The notes below the pieces were generated by a model. It had not been told where the DNA came from and did no database searches. It saw only the letters and a program-made list of their open reading frames with translations. Positions 42,691 to 50,858 of a stretch of 64,000 bases of DNA are shown one piece after another. The position numbers and the translations under genes were made by a program. The first letter of the stretch is position 1, and each line of letters opens with the position of its first letter. Source of the DNA: Evansella sp. LMS18. Its GTDB lineage: Bacteria; Bacillota; Bacilli; Bacillales; Salisediminibacteriaceae. Where the stretch lies: NCBI RefSeq assembly GCF_024362785.1, contig NZ_CP093301.1:2356001-2420000 (forward strand), read 5' to 3'.

Positions 42691-43718
42691 AAATGTGGAA
42701 AAGATATGTGAGAGAGCGGCGAAGCTGGATTGCCGCTTTTACTGTTGTGCTCCTTTTTTCCAATCTCCTCTTCTGGCTTGACGGAGGTCTCGATATGAGC
42801 GGGGTTTCCGTCTTTTACTTCAATCTTGTGCTGGCAGTTTTGTTCATCTTGTTTTTCGCCTGGCGTTTTAAGCGGGAAACAGCTTACTGGAACGAGCTTG
42901 AAAAAATGGAAGAAGAACCGTTTTCAGCGTGGGAAGAGCTCCTGCCGGAAGCACGTTTCCCCTCGGAAAAAGCAGTGAATGACGTGCTGCTTCAAGGCCT
43001 TGAGATGTCCAGGGAGTCTGCAGATGAGATGGAAAAACGATACGTGCTGAAAACGAGTGACATTGAGGCCTGGGTTCATGAGATGAAGACGCCATTAACA
43101 GCGATGAAGCTGCAGCTGGAGCCGGATCTTGCCGACGAACGTTTCCGGAAAATCGAAAGAGAATGGGCAAGGTTATTTTTTCTTCTGGAGCAGCAGCTTT
43201 ATCTTGTGAGGCTCCCCTCGATAGAACATGATACAGTGATGGAGAAAACGACGGTGAAAAACCTTGTTTTTTCTGAGATCAAAGCTTTCTCGTCTATTTG
43301 CCGAGAGCGGGGAATCGGTTTTGACGTGGAGGGGGAGGAGATGGAAGTTACTACAGATGTAAAATGGGGCAGATTTATTATCCACCAGCTCCTTTCCAAT
43401 GCAATTAAATACAGCCCGGACGGTTCTGAAATACTGATCACCGCTAAACATGACGGTTCTAACCATGTCCTTGAAGTTACCGACAAAGGCAGCGGCATTG
43501 AGGCAAGGGATATGCCCCGGGTGTTTGAAAAAGGATATACAGGACAGGCGGGCCGGAAACAGAACGCTTCTACGGGGCTTGGCCTCTATCTGGCTAAGAA
43601 TGCCGCGGGCCAGCTGAAGATTTCTTTATCCCTCCAGTCTGTCCCTGGCAAAGGGACGACTGCCACAGTTCGGTTTTACCAGCCTGATCATTTCCAGGCG
43701 CCGCTTCGATCCATGTGA
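42687..43718 (+). CDS. Intramembrane-sensing histidine kinase (BceS type)
   Basis: 343 residues. Two membrane helices at about 14-58 with almost no outer loop, the hallmark of BceS-like kinases that do not sense the drug directly but the activity of the ABC permease. The phosphorylated His is in EAWVHEMKTPLTAMKLQ; ATPase motifs are HQLLSNAIKYSP, DKGSGIEARDMP and STGLGLYLAKNAA. The stop codon lies inside a BceR-box-like inverted repeat that precedes the ABC genes. Confidence 0.92.
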   Translation: MKMWKRYVRERRSWIAAFTVVLLFSNLLFWLDGGLDMSGVSVFYFNLVLAVLFILFFAWRFKRETAYWNELEKMEEEPFSAWEELLPEARFPSEKAVNDVLLQGLEMSRESADEMEKRYVLKTSDIEAWVHEMKTPLTAMKLQLEPDLADERFRKIEREWARLFFLLEQQLYLVRLPSIEHDTVMEKTTVKNLVFSEIKAFSSICRERGIGFDVEGEEMEVTTDVKWGRFIIHQLLSNAIKYSPDGSEILITAKHDGSNHVLEVTDKGSGIEARDMPRVFEKGYTGQAGRKQNASTGLGLYLAKNAAGQLKISLSLQSVPGKGTTATVRFYQPDHFQAPLRSM

Positions 43719-43730
43719 CAAAACTGTCAC
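43715..43730. promoter_or_regulatory. BceR-box-like inverted repeat before the ABC operon
   Basis: GTGACA-AAAC-TGTCAC, perfect 6-base arms with a 4-base spacer. It fits the published Bce-family consensus TnACA-N4-TGTAA in layout and largely in sequence, and lies 92 bases before the ATPase start, where the inducible promoter should be. It overlaps the kinase stop codon. Confidence 0.8.
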
Positions 43731-43821
43731 GTTAAAAGACTCGAATGTCAGCTAAATCGAACGATTGCCACAGCAGAACAAAGTAAGATACCGATAGAAG
43801 GATAAATTGGAGGGAAACACT

Positions 43822-44610
43822 ATGGCTGAAAAACAAGAATCAGGACAGCCGCTGCTGGTGGCTAAAGATATTCGTAAAGTATTCGGGTCGCGCAAACGGA
43901 CAAATGAAGTTTTGAAAGGTCTGGATTTAACCGTGGAACCCGGGGAATTTGTAGGGGTAATGGGAGCTTCAGGCGCAGGGAAAACCACTTTCCTGAATGT
44001 GCTCGCAACCATTGACAGGCCGACATCAGGAACGATAACTATAGATGGAAAAGACATTGTGAAAATGAAAGATAAAGCACTTTCCAAGTTTCGCAGAAGC
44101 TCGCTAGGCTTTATTTTTCAGGACTATAACCTGCTCGATACCCTAACGGCAAAGGAGAATATTCTCCTGCCTCTGTCACTCGGGAACCCATCGAAAAAAG
44201 AGGCGGAGGAAACGTACAGCCAGCTCGTCAGAACCTTGTCTATTGAGGACGTGGGAGGACAGTACCCGCATGAGCTTTCAGGGGGGCAGAAGCAGCGGGT
44301 ATCTGCAGCACGGGCATTGATCCATAAGCCAAAAATTCTATTTGCAGATGAGCCTACAGGGGCGCTTGATTCTAAATCAGCGGCCATGCTCCTTGGAAAA
44401 ATGGAGGAGCTGAACATTAAACAAAAGGTAACGATCATGATGGTGTCGCATGATCCTCTGGCTTCGAGCTATTGCAGCCGGGTTTTATTTCTCCGGGACG
44501 GCAGGCTTTACACAGAGCTGTACCGCGGGGAGCGGACTCGCCAGGAGTTCTTCAGTGACATTTTAAATGTGCAAGGGGTACTGGGGGGAGAAGTCCATGC
44601 GTCTCACTGA
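43822..44610 (+). CDS. Bce-type ABC transporter, ATP-binding protein
   Basis: 262 residues from ATG 43822, with GGAGGG upstream. Walker A GASGAGKTTFLN, Q-loop IFQDYNLLDTLT, signature LSGGQKQRVSAARAL, Walker B ILFADEPTGALDS and H-loop MVSHDP. Belongs to the MacB/BceA group. With the ten-helix permease that follows it frees lipid II cycle intermediates from antimicrobial peptides and signals drug flux to the kinase. It overlaps the permease start by 14 bases. Confidence 0.92.
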   Translation: MAEKQESGQPLLVAKDIRKVFGSRKRTNEVLKGLDLTVEPGEFVGVMGASGAGKTTFLNVLATIDRPTSGTITIDGKDIVKMKDKALSKFRRSSLGFIFQDYNLLDTLTAKENILLPLSLGNPSKKEAEETYSQLVRTLSIEDVGGQYPHELSGGQKQRVSAARALIHKPKILFADEPTGALDSKSAAMLLGKMEELNIKQKVTIMMVSHDPLASSYCSRVLFLRDGRLYTELYRGERTRQEFFSDILNVQGVLGGEVHASH

Positions 44611-46489
44611 TCTTGTCTGGAGAAATATGCTGCAAAATATGAAGCAGTATTATTTGTATTTTTTCTCGCTCATCTTCAGTATCATGCTTTATTTTATATT
44701 CAGTACGCTGCAGTATGATGATGTGATCAGCATGGCGATTCGGGAATCGGGCTTTATGTCTGCCGCGTTTCGAACAGGCGTTATTTTCCTTGCTGTAATT
44801 ATGCTTGTTTTCGTCTTGTACGCAAAAGCATTGTTCTATAAAAGGCGAGGCAGAGAAATAGGGCTGTACCAGTTAATCGGCTTATCTAAAGGGCAGGTCT
44901 CCAGAATGCTTATAATCGAGAACTTCCTGCTTCTCGCAGGAGCGGCCGCCGCGGGTACGGTATTAGGCCTCATTTTTGCGAGGTTGTTTCTGCTGCTGTT
45001 TGTAAAAGTGCTGCAGGTTGATGCAGAAGTTACACTGCAGTTTTCAGCAGATGCGCTTCTCCAGACAGGGGTGTTATTTCTCCTCATTCTTGTGCTGACA
45101 ACACTTCAGATTATCTTAATCATTCGGAAACATACACTAACTGAGCTATTCCGTTCCAAGGAAGAAGGAGAAGGAATCCGGAAAGTTCGCCCGGTGACAC
45201 AGGCGGTTATGGCCATACTCGGACTTTCGCTGACAGGGTTTGGTTACTGGTTTTCCGGTAATATGCTTAACCAGTTTTTATTCATTAACATGCTTGTGGT
45301 GCTGTTCACGGTAATATTAGGGACGTTTTTATTATTCAGTGTAACAATCAGCTGGGTTCTGGAGCGGATTCGGACGAATGCGAACGGGCATTTATCATTT
45401 AAAAATGCGTTGTCGATTGCCCCGGTCATTCACCGGATGAAAAGTAATGCAAAGCTGTTGACGCTGATAACCACCCTTTCTGCGGTCACACTCACTTTAG
45501 TAACGGTCGCTTATTCCCTTTATTATTCATCGGCAGAAGAAGCGCGCCAGATGTATCCCCATGATTTTCTATTTACAGAAGACGGGTGGGAAGAGGCGGC
45601 AGAATTTGTGGGTATGCTTCACAATGAAGGAGTTGAATACTCGGCCGTTTCCATTGATACAGTAATAACAGATGTCTCATTAAGCAATTTCAATCAAGGC
45701 TTTGGTTTTGAAGTGGAGGAATGGCATCTCAGAATTGCTCCGGAAAACCAGCTTCAGGCTGCAGGCATAGACGTGGAAGTGGCTGAAGGGGAAGGGGTGT
45801 TCTTCGGAACGTTCGGCCCTGACATGGATGTAAGTATGGCAACAGCAGTTGTAGGAGACATAGAAATTGATTTGTTGGAAGGAAGGAACCGCTACGCACT
45901 GAATATTGATACGAATAACGGTCTTATTGCTGTAGATGAAGAAACATTTCAGTACATTGATCTTGGGAAAGAAACGTTTGCGGCTGTTAATGTAGCAGAT
46001 GACGGAGAGAGGGAACGTGCAAACGAAATATACCATAGCATTTATCCCCTTGAAGACGGAACGACGGGACTCGTTACTTTTGTGGAACAGATGCGAAGTG
46101 CCCGGGAAATGGCCGGTATGTTTATTTTTATAGCCGGATTTCTCGGAGTTGTGTTTCTGGCCGCAACAGGAAGTATATTGTATTTCAAGCAGATGACAGA
46201 GGTGGAAGAAGAAAAAGGAAGCTACAGGACACTGCGCCAGCTTGGGTTTACCGTAGAAGAAGTGCTCGGCGGAATCAGCCGGAAACAGCTGCTGTTTTTC
46301 ACACTTCCTCTGGCGATAGGCATACTTCACAGTTATTTCGCAGTCCAGTCGGTAAGCTTTTTGTTCCGAACAAGTATTGTAGTGCCAGTGGCTATTTGCC
46401 TGATTGTATACACTCTGATCTATGCATTTTTCTATCTGCTCAGTTTAGTTAATACCCGGCAGGAGATCAAGTCGGTGCTGAGCAAGTAA
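44597..46489 (+). CDS. Bce-type ABC transporter permease (FtsX family)
   Basis: 630 residues from ATG 44597 (GGGGAG upstream). Ten predicted membrane helices, with a large outside domain of about 210 residues between helices 7 and 8 (about 305-515), the site that recognises the peptide drug in BceB-type permeases. FtsX-like segments appear near 60-200 and at the C-terminus (EEEKGSYRTLRQLGFTVEEV). The outer domain decides the drug and is too variable to name it. Ends in a strong terminator. Confidence 0.92.
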   Translation: MRLTDLVWRNMLQNMKQYYLYFFSLIFSIMLYFIFSTLQYDDVISMAIRESGFMSAAFRTGVIFLAVIMLVFVLYAKALFYKRRGREIGLYQLIGLSKGQVSRMLIIENFLLLAGAAAAGTVLGLIFARLFLLLFVKVLQVDAEVTLQFSADALLQTGVLFLLILVLTTLQIILIIRKHTLTELFRSKEEGEGIRKVRPVTQAVMAILGLSLTGFGYWFSGNMLNQFLFINMLVVLFTVILGTFLLFSVTISWVLERIRTNANGHLSFKNALSIAPVIHRMKSNAKLLTLITTLSAVTLTLVTVAYSLYYSSAEEARQMYPHDFLFTEDGWEEAAEFVGMLHNEGVEYSAVSIDTVITDVSLSNFNQGFGFEVEEWHLRIAPENQLQAAGIDVEVAEGEGVFFGTFGPDMDVSMATAVVGDIEIDLLEGRNRYALNIDTNNGLIAVDEETFQYIDLGKETFAAVNVADDGERERANEIYHSIYPLEDGTTGLVTFVEQMRSAREMAGMFIFIAGFLGVVFLAATGSILYFKQMTEVEEEKGSYRTLRQLGFTVEEVLGGISRKQLLFFTLPLAIGILHSYFAVQSVSFLFRTSIVVPVAICLIVYTLIYAFFYLLSLVNTRQEIKSVLSK

Positions 46490-46499
46490 AATGAAATGA

Positions 46500-46548
46500 A
46501 GCCGCCCCTCAGTCCGTTTTTTAACGGCTGAGTGGCGGCCTTTTTGTT
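46500..46548. terminator. Bidirectional terminator
   Basis: GCCGCC(C)CTCAG / CTGAGTGGCGGC with flanking stems and T run, between the convergent permease and C39 peptidase genes. Confidence 0.85.
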
Positions 46549-46555
46549 CACTGGA

Positions 46556-47146
46556 TTACTTCTTATATGAAAGTGCCTGCCTCCCAAGCTGGACCCACGC
46601 TTTTTCAAACTCGGAGCGGGGAACAGGGCGGTTCGGTTTATCGTGGAGCGGATCGTTGATATAGACATTATCCTCATCAAAGCCTGTAACGAGTACACTG
46701 TGCATCCGGTATGTAACTGCCAGTTCCCCGTGCTTCGTCTGCCAGTGCTGAAAATGTTTTTCCTCCAGCTCAGCAAATGTATCATTCGTGATAACCCAGA
46801 CCGGAAGCCCATTTTTGACCGTGGAAAAAATATCGTCAAGTTCGCACCCCGTTAAATTTATCATCTTCCCCGGGAGGTATTTCTCCCCCAGCTCTATAAT
46901 GGGCTGATAATATACTCCGAGCCCGTCTGTTTCAAACGAATACATATCTCCAACAAAGCCATCATTCAGGTGCCCGTGCAGCCCGTCAGTTTTAAAAGGA
47001 ACTTTCGTTACCTCTCTCGCCAGCTGCATTTTGTCAGGGTTCAGCCCGGCATGCTGAAGAAGCATCGCCAGGCTTGTCACCTCACAGCCTCTCGGAAGCT
47101 CGGGCATCTGTTCAATGAAAGGTGTGTCAATAATGGTTCCAGTCAT
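46556..47146 (-). CDS. C39-like cysteine peptidase family protein
   Basis: 196 residues from the ATG at 47144-47146. Catalytic Cys in LPRGCEVTSLAMLLQHAG, His in YRMHSVLVTGFDED and Asp in VYINDPL. This matches the Peptidase_C39_2 group, papain-fold proteins of unknown substrate in many bacilli. There is no signal peptide or membrane anchor. It starts 17 bases after the SDR gene upstream, so the two are one operon. Confidence 0.82.
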   Translation of the reverse strand: MTGTIIDTPFIEQMPELPRGCEVTSLAMLLQHAGLNPDKMQLAREVTKVPFKTDGLHGHLNDGFVGDMYSFETDGLGVYYQPIIELGEKYLPGKMINLTGCELDDIFSTVKNGLPVWVITNDTFAELEEKHFQHWQTKHGELAVTYRMHSVLVTGFDEDNVYINDPLHDKPNRPVPRSEFEKAWVQLGRQALSYKK

Positions 47147-47162
47147 CAATGTCTCCCCGTTT

Positions 47163-47882
47163 CTAAAATGGATTTGTCGCCCACATTTGCGCAGTTTTAA
47201 TAAAAGTCCTTTGTTCCAGTTTCAGCTGATGCACCATGTATTCCGCAAGGTCTTCCGCCTGGGTGAACTTGTCCGGATTACGTTCCGCATTCTCTTTGCC
47301 CCTGGTCATGTCAGTTTCCACGAGGCTTGGCGTCAGGACGCTTACCCGGATATTATGAGGACGGACCTCCTGCATGAGTGCTTCACTCATCCCGATAACC
47401 GCGAACTTCGAAGCACTGTATGCGCTTGAACCTTTCGTTCCCTTGAGTCCTGACATAGAAGAAATATTGATGATATCCCCTTTATCCTTTTCAATCATCC
47501 CCGGGAGTACGGCTTTCGTGACATGGACAATACCCATCACATTAATATCCAGCATCTTTTTCCACTGATCGGTTGTTAAATTGAGAAACTTGCCGTATGT
47601 ACCAATTCCAGCGTTATTAATGAGAATATCGATCTGTCCGAGTTCCGACTCGATTTTTTCCACTCCCTGCTGCACTTCTGGTTCGCTGGACACATCTGCA
47701 GCCGCGGTAATGAAAGTAGCATCAAGTTCTTTGAGTTCCTGGTTTATCTGTTCAAAACTCTGCTCGGTACGGGCAATGAGACCAAGCTCCACTCCTTCTT
47801 TAGCAAGAGCAAGTGCTGTTGCACGCCCGATGCCTCTGCTTCCGCCGGTAATAAGCGCCTTTTTCCCTTTTAAAGATTGCAT
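47163..47882 (-). CDS. Short-chain dehydrogenase/reductase, FabG-like (YoxD-like)
   Basis: 239 residues. Cofactor loop TGGSRGIGRATALALAKEG, NNAGIGTYG, catalytic Ser in ISSMSG and YSASKFA. The full sequence resembles B. subtilis YoxD, annotated as 3-oxoacyl-ACP reductase-like but not part of core fatty acid synthesis. It is the first gene of a two-gene operon with the C39-like peptidase. Physiological substrate unknown. Confidence 0.87.
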   Translation of the reverse strand: MQSLKGKKALITGGSRGIGRATALALAKEGVELGLIARTEQSFEQINQELKELDATFITAAADVSSEPEVQQGVEKIESELGQIDILINNAGIGTYGKFLNLTTDQWKKMLDINVMGIVHVTKAVLPGMIEKDKGDIINISSMSGLKGTKGSSAYSASKFAVIGMSEALMQEVRPHNIRVSVLTPSLVETDMTRGKENAERNPDKFTQAEDLAEYMVHQLKLEQRTFIKTAQMWATNPF

Positions 47883-47935
47883 TTGTTCATCATCCTTTCG
47901 GTTTGAATGTTTATGTGGCTTGTTCTGGGAATTTC

Positions 47936-48146
47936 TATTCTCGAAATGGGAGGATTCATTCTCGAGATCGCAGCTCCGATTCTCGAAAACAGGTGTTCAA
48001 TTCTCGAAAGAAGCTGATTCGTTCCTAGCTATGGCAAAGGGGCTCTGCGAGGTAACGAAAGACCTTGATTCGTTCCCTGGCTATGGCTAAAGTGCTCTGT
48101 CAGGGAACGAAAAGAGCGTATTCGTTCCCTGGCTATGGCAAAGTGC
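47936..48146. repeat. 21-bp array (TTCTCGAAA) running into a 52-bp array (type C), cut by an IS
   Basis: Four TTCTCGA(A/G)A units in exact 21-bp steps (from 47937) pass directly into 52-bp units containing GGGAACGAA...TTCGTTCCC (GTTCC at 48021, 48072 and 48124). The first 52-bp unit has GGTAACGAAA, intermediate between types A/B and C. An IS256-family element interrupts the array at 48146. Confidence 0.88.
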
Positions 48147-48245
48147 GATAAAGTCCATATAATTGTGTAAAAAGAAAAGGTCATCATCAAGACCCGTGGT
48201 ACAATGTTTTTCGACCAAGAAAAATAGCACACGGAGGTAATGATG

Positions 48246-49418
48246 ATGACCCAACTCAATATTACTATAAATTTGGACCAACTAAAAGAGGAAGTAGAGA
48301 ACAGTACACTAGGTTCTCCTGTGAAAGCGTCTTTGACCCTTATTCTTAATTCATTGATGGAAAAAGAAAGAGATGAATACATTAATGCCATACCTTACGA
48401 GCGCTCGGAAGACCGTACGGGACAGCGTAACGGGTATTATTCCCGTGAACTCATGACTGGCGCAGGTGGTCTCACCCTTAAGGTCCCTCGTACGAGAGAC
48501 GGAGAATTTTCCACGACCATCTTTGAAAAATACAACCGATGTGACCAGGCATTAGTTCTGTCTATGATTGAAATGGTTGTTAATGGCGTTTCCACACGCA
48601 AAGTAACTAAGATTGTGGAAGAATTATGCGGGAAGAGTGTCTCGAAATCACAGGTCTCTAACTTGTTAAAATCCCTGGATCCCATTGTAAACGAATGGCG
48701 AAACCGCCCACTTAACGTGCATTACTACCCGTACTTATACGTGGACGCTATGTATATTAAAGTTCGTGAGAACAATAAAGTAGTTTCCAAAGCCGTCCAT
48801 ATTGCTTGTGGGATTACTCAGGATGGGCATCGGGAAATCATAGGGCTTAAAGTTACTCATGGCGAATCTGTACGCAGCTGGACTGCTTTCTTTGAGGATC
48901 TTAAGGGAAGAGGCATTCAGTCTCCTAAAATGGTGATCTCCGATGCCCACAAGGGGCTAGTCGCCTCCATTCAGGAAACATTTCTGGGCACGTCCTGGCA
49001 GCGCTGTTATTTTCACTTTTCCAGAAATATCGTTGATGCCATGCCCAAGAAAGGCAGCGAAGAAGCCAAACATGAACTTAAAGCCATTTTTAGAGTGCCT
49101 GAAGTGGCCCTTGCCCGGGATCTCAAAGAAAAGTTTGTGCAAAAGTACGAAACAGTAAAAGGATTTACAAAAGCAGTTCAGATATTAGATGAAGGATTCG
49201 AGGATGCCATTCAATTTCACGCTTATCCAAGTGAGCACCATATCAGTTTGCGCACTACCAATATGCTTGAACGCTTAAACCGTGAGGTTCGAAGAAGAGA
49301 AAAAGTCATTCAAATCTTTCCAAATGACCAATCGGCCATCCGACTAATCGGGTCTGTTCTAATGGACATCGACGAGAAATGGACGAACCAAAAAAAGCCT
49401 TTCCTTAAGCAAAATTAA
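48246..49418 (+). CDS. IS256-family (mutator type) transposase
   Basis: 390 residues from the third of three consecutive ATG codons, which is best spaced from CGGAGGT. DDE catalytic residues lie in YLYVDAMYIKVRE (first Asp), MVISDAHKGL (second Asp) and TNMLERLNREVRRREKVIQIFP (Glu), with the family's C/DxxxH region WQRCYFHFSRNIV between them. The zinc- or HTH-like N-terminus (SEDRTGQRNGYYSREL) is also typical. It appears intact, with no frameshift, and so possibly active. Confidence 0.96.
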   Translation: MTQLNITINLDQLKEEVENSTLGSPVKASLTLILNSLMEKERDEYINAIPYERSEDRTGQRNGYYSRELMTGAGGLTLKVPRTRDGEFSTTIFEKYNRCDQALVLSMIEMVVNGVSTRKVTKIVEELCGKSVSKSQVSNLLKSLDPIVNEWRNRPLNVHYYPYLYVDAMYIKVRENNKVVSKAVHIACGITQDGHREIIGLKVTHGESVRSWTAFFEDLKGRGIQSPKMVISDAHKGLVASIQETFLGTSWQRCYFHFSRNIVDAMPKKGSEEAKHELKAIFRVPEVALARDLKEKFVQKYETVKGFTKAVQILDEGFEDAIQFHAYPSEHHISLRTTNMLERLNREVRRREKVIQIFPNDQSAIRLIGSVLMDIDEKWTNQKKPFLKQN

Positions 49419-49420
49419 TT

Positions 49421-49456
49421 TCACCAGGGAGGGGCTCGCCCCTCCCTGGTGAAAAA
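49421..49456 (+). terminator. Hairpin at the transposase 3' end
   Basis: TTCACCAGGGAGGGGC / GCCCCTCCCTGGTGAA, a nearly perfect long stem just after the transposase stop. Probably terminates IS transcription. Confidence 0.8.
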
Positions 49457-49526
49457 GAACTCTCTATACATTGTTTGAAGCTGAAAAATATTGTATCTAC
49501 TTTTACACACAAAGATGGACTTGACT

Positions 49527-49800
49527 CAAAGTGCTCTGTCAGGGAACGAAAGGAGCGTATTCGTTCCCTGGCTATGGCTAAAGAGCTCCGTCAGGGAACG
49601 AAAGGAGCGTATTCGTTCCCTGGCTATGGCAAAGTGCTCCGTCAGGGAACGAAAGCATCTGATTCGTTCCCTGACTATGGCAAAGGGGCTCCGTCAGGGA
49701 ACAAAAGGAGCGTATTCGTTCCCTGGCTATGGCTAAAGTGCTCCGTCAGGGAACGAAAGCATCTGATTCGTTCCTTCGCTGTGACCAAAGAGCTCCTAAT
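49527..49800. repeat. 52-bp array (type C), right of the IS
   Basis: Five further units of GTTCCCTGGCTATGGC...GTCAGGGAACGAAA, with CGTTCCCT at 49561, 49613, 49664 and 49717 (51-53 bp steps). This continues the array left of the IS. The rest of the gap to 49929 has no recognised feature. Confidence 0.9.
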
Positions 49801-49929
49801 TAACGAAAACTCCGCAAGATCGTATGAAAAACCAATAAACGACCACCCACCTCCCGTTGCTTAAACCATATCATACATAATGATACTCTGCGAAAGTAAG
49901 CGTACTGGGCACTCCACCACATAGCACAC

Positions 49930-50712
49930 CTAACCTAACTTAATTTTATAGGAATGGTCCGGATGCTTATATACAAGCTCGAAGTTACCGTCTTTTTTCA
50001 GTTCGTCGTCTAATTTTTGCGGCGGGAACCATAAGCCTCTTCGTTCGAACTCATAGCCCGCCCCGTAGTAATAGCAAAACCAGACGAGCTTTGAACAGTA
50101 AATCGTTGTCTGGGTATCTTTAAATTTACTTGCAGGAATATACGAAAAAACAGGGATACTTTTTCCTTTAGCTATATTTTTCTTATATTTTCTGTAATAT
50201 TTCAGGCCCCAGTCTACCGCGGCGATGCCCAGGGTCTCATCCTTTGGCCGATAATGAGCATACCAGTCATGCTCTTCGAAAAACTTAGCAACCGGATTCA
50301 CCGCAATGCTTTCCGGGCCGATATCTGATTCAAGAACCTGCTCCTTATTGATCAGCATTGCAGCATGGCCGATATAGCCAGGAGGAACTCCTTTAGAATT
50401 ATCGCTCGCCACTAAAATGTCACCTGGCTTAAAATCCATCCCCCGGGCATGAGGGAGGCCCCGCTTCTGTATTGTAAAATGATAGGTTTCTTCCACTGGA
50501 TACAAGTAGCCGAAATTATAAACTTCACCAACAATCAGAAGCAGGTGTGTACCGCCGGGCAATTTCCTCGTTGGCAAAATCAAACTTTTGCCTCTGACTA
50601 AAGGGGTGACTGCCTGCCCATCTATAAATATTTTAATGCCTGAAAAATTCAAAGATGGCACTAGCTGTATAATCAGCTGCTGTTTCCCTTCAAAGACGTT
50701 AAAATAATTCAT
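49930..50712 (-). CDS. Permuted papain-fold (YiiX/NlpC-P60-like) protein
   Basis: 260 residues from the ATG at 50710-50712, with AAGGGGAG upstream. The N-terminal 85 residues are beta-rich and Ig-like. The C-terminal domain shows the permuted NlpC/P60 order, with His first (FKPGDILVASDN, PGYIGHAAMLI) and Cys later (TIYCSKLVWFCYYY). No signal peptide is seen. Members are thought to be amidases or peptidases; substrate unknown. Confidence 0.78.
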   Translation of the reverse strand: MNYFNVFEGKQQLIIQLVPSLNFSGIKIFIDGQAVTPLVRGKSLILPTRKLPGGTHLLLIVGEVYNFGYLYPVEETYHFTIQKRGLPHARGMDFKPGDILVASDNSKGVPPGYIGHAAMLINKEQVLESDIGPESIAVNPVAKFFEEHDWYAHYRPKDETLGIAAVDWGLKYYRKYKKNIAKGKSIPVFSYIPASKFKDTQTTIYCSKLVWFCYYYGAGYEFERRGLWFPPQKLDDELKKDGNFELVYKHPDHSYKIKLG

Positions 50713-50802
50713 TCCGGGCACTCCCCTTTCCTTTTCTTTACATAAGTATGATTCAGAGGGAGTGACCTGAACATGTTTAGTGGGGAGGCTTCATAAAATA
50801 AC

Positions 50803-50850
50803 GAAAAAATGCCCGGCATTTGCAGATTCACCTGCATGTGCCGGGCACCG
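50803..50850 (-). terminator. Terminator of ptsG
   Basis: TGCCCGGCA(C/T) with inner TGCAG pairs forms a long stem, followed on the minus strand by six T. It lies 10 bases after the ptsG stop. Confidence 0.9.
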
Positions 50851-50858
50851 ACTTATAC

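Larger units (their letters stand above)
48147..49526 (+). mobile_element. Complete IS256-family insertion sequence, 1380 bp
   Basis: Terminal inverted repeats of about 26 bases (19 identical) lie at 48147-48172 and 49501-49526, with the shared block AAGTCCAT and the inner block GTGTAAAA. An 8-bp direct repeat CAAAGTGC flanks it at 48139-48146 and 49527-49534, the target-site duplication expected for this family. Removing the element restores the surrounding 52-bp array exactly. It carries one intact transposase gene and an internal hairpin terminator at 49421-49455. Confidence 0.95.
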
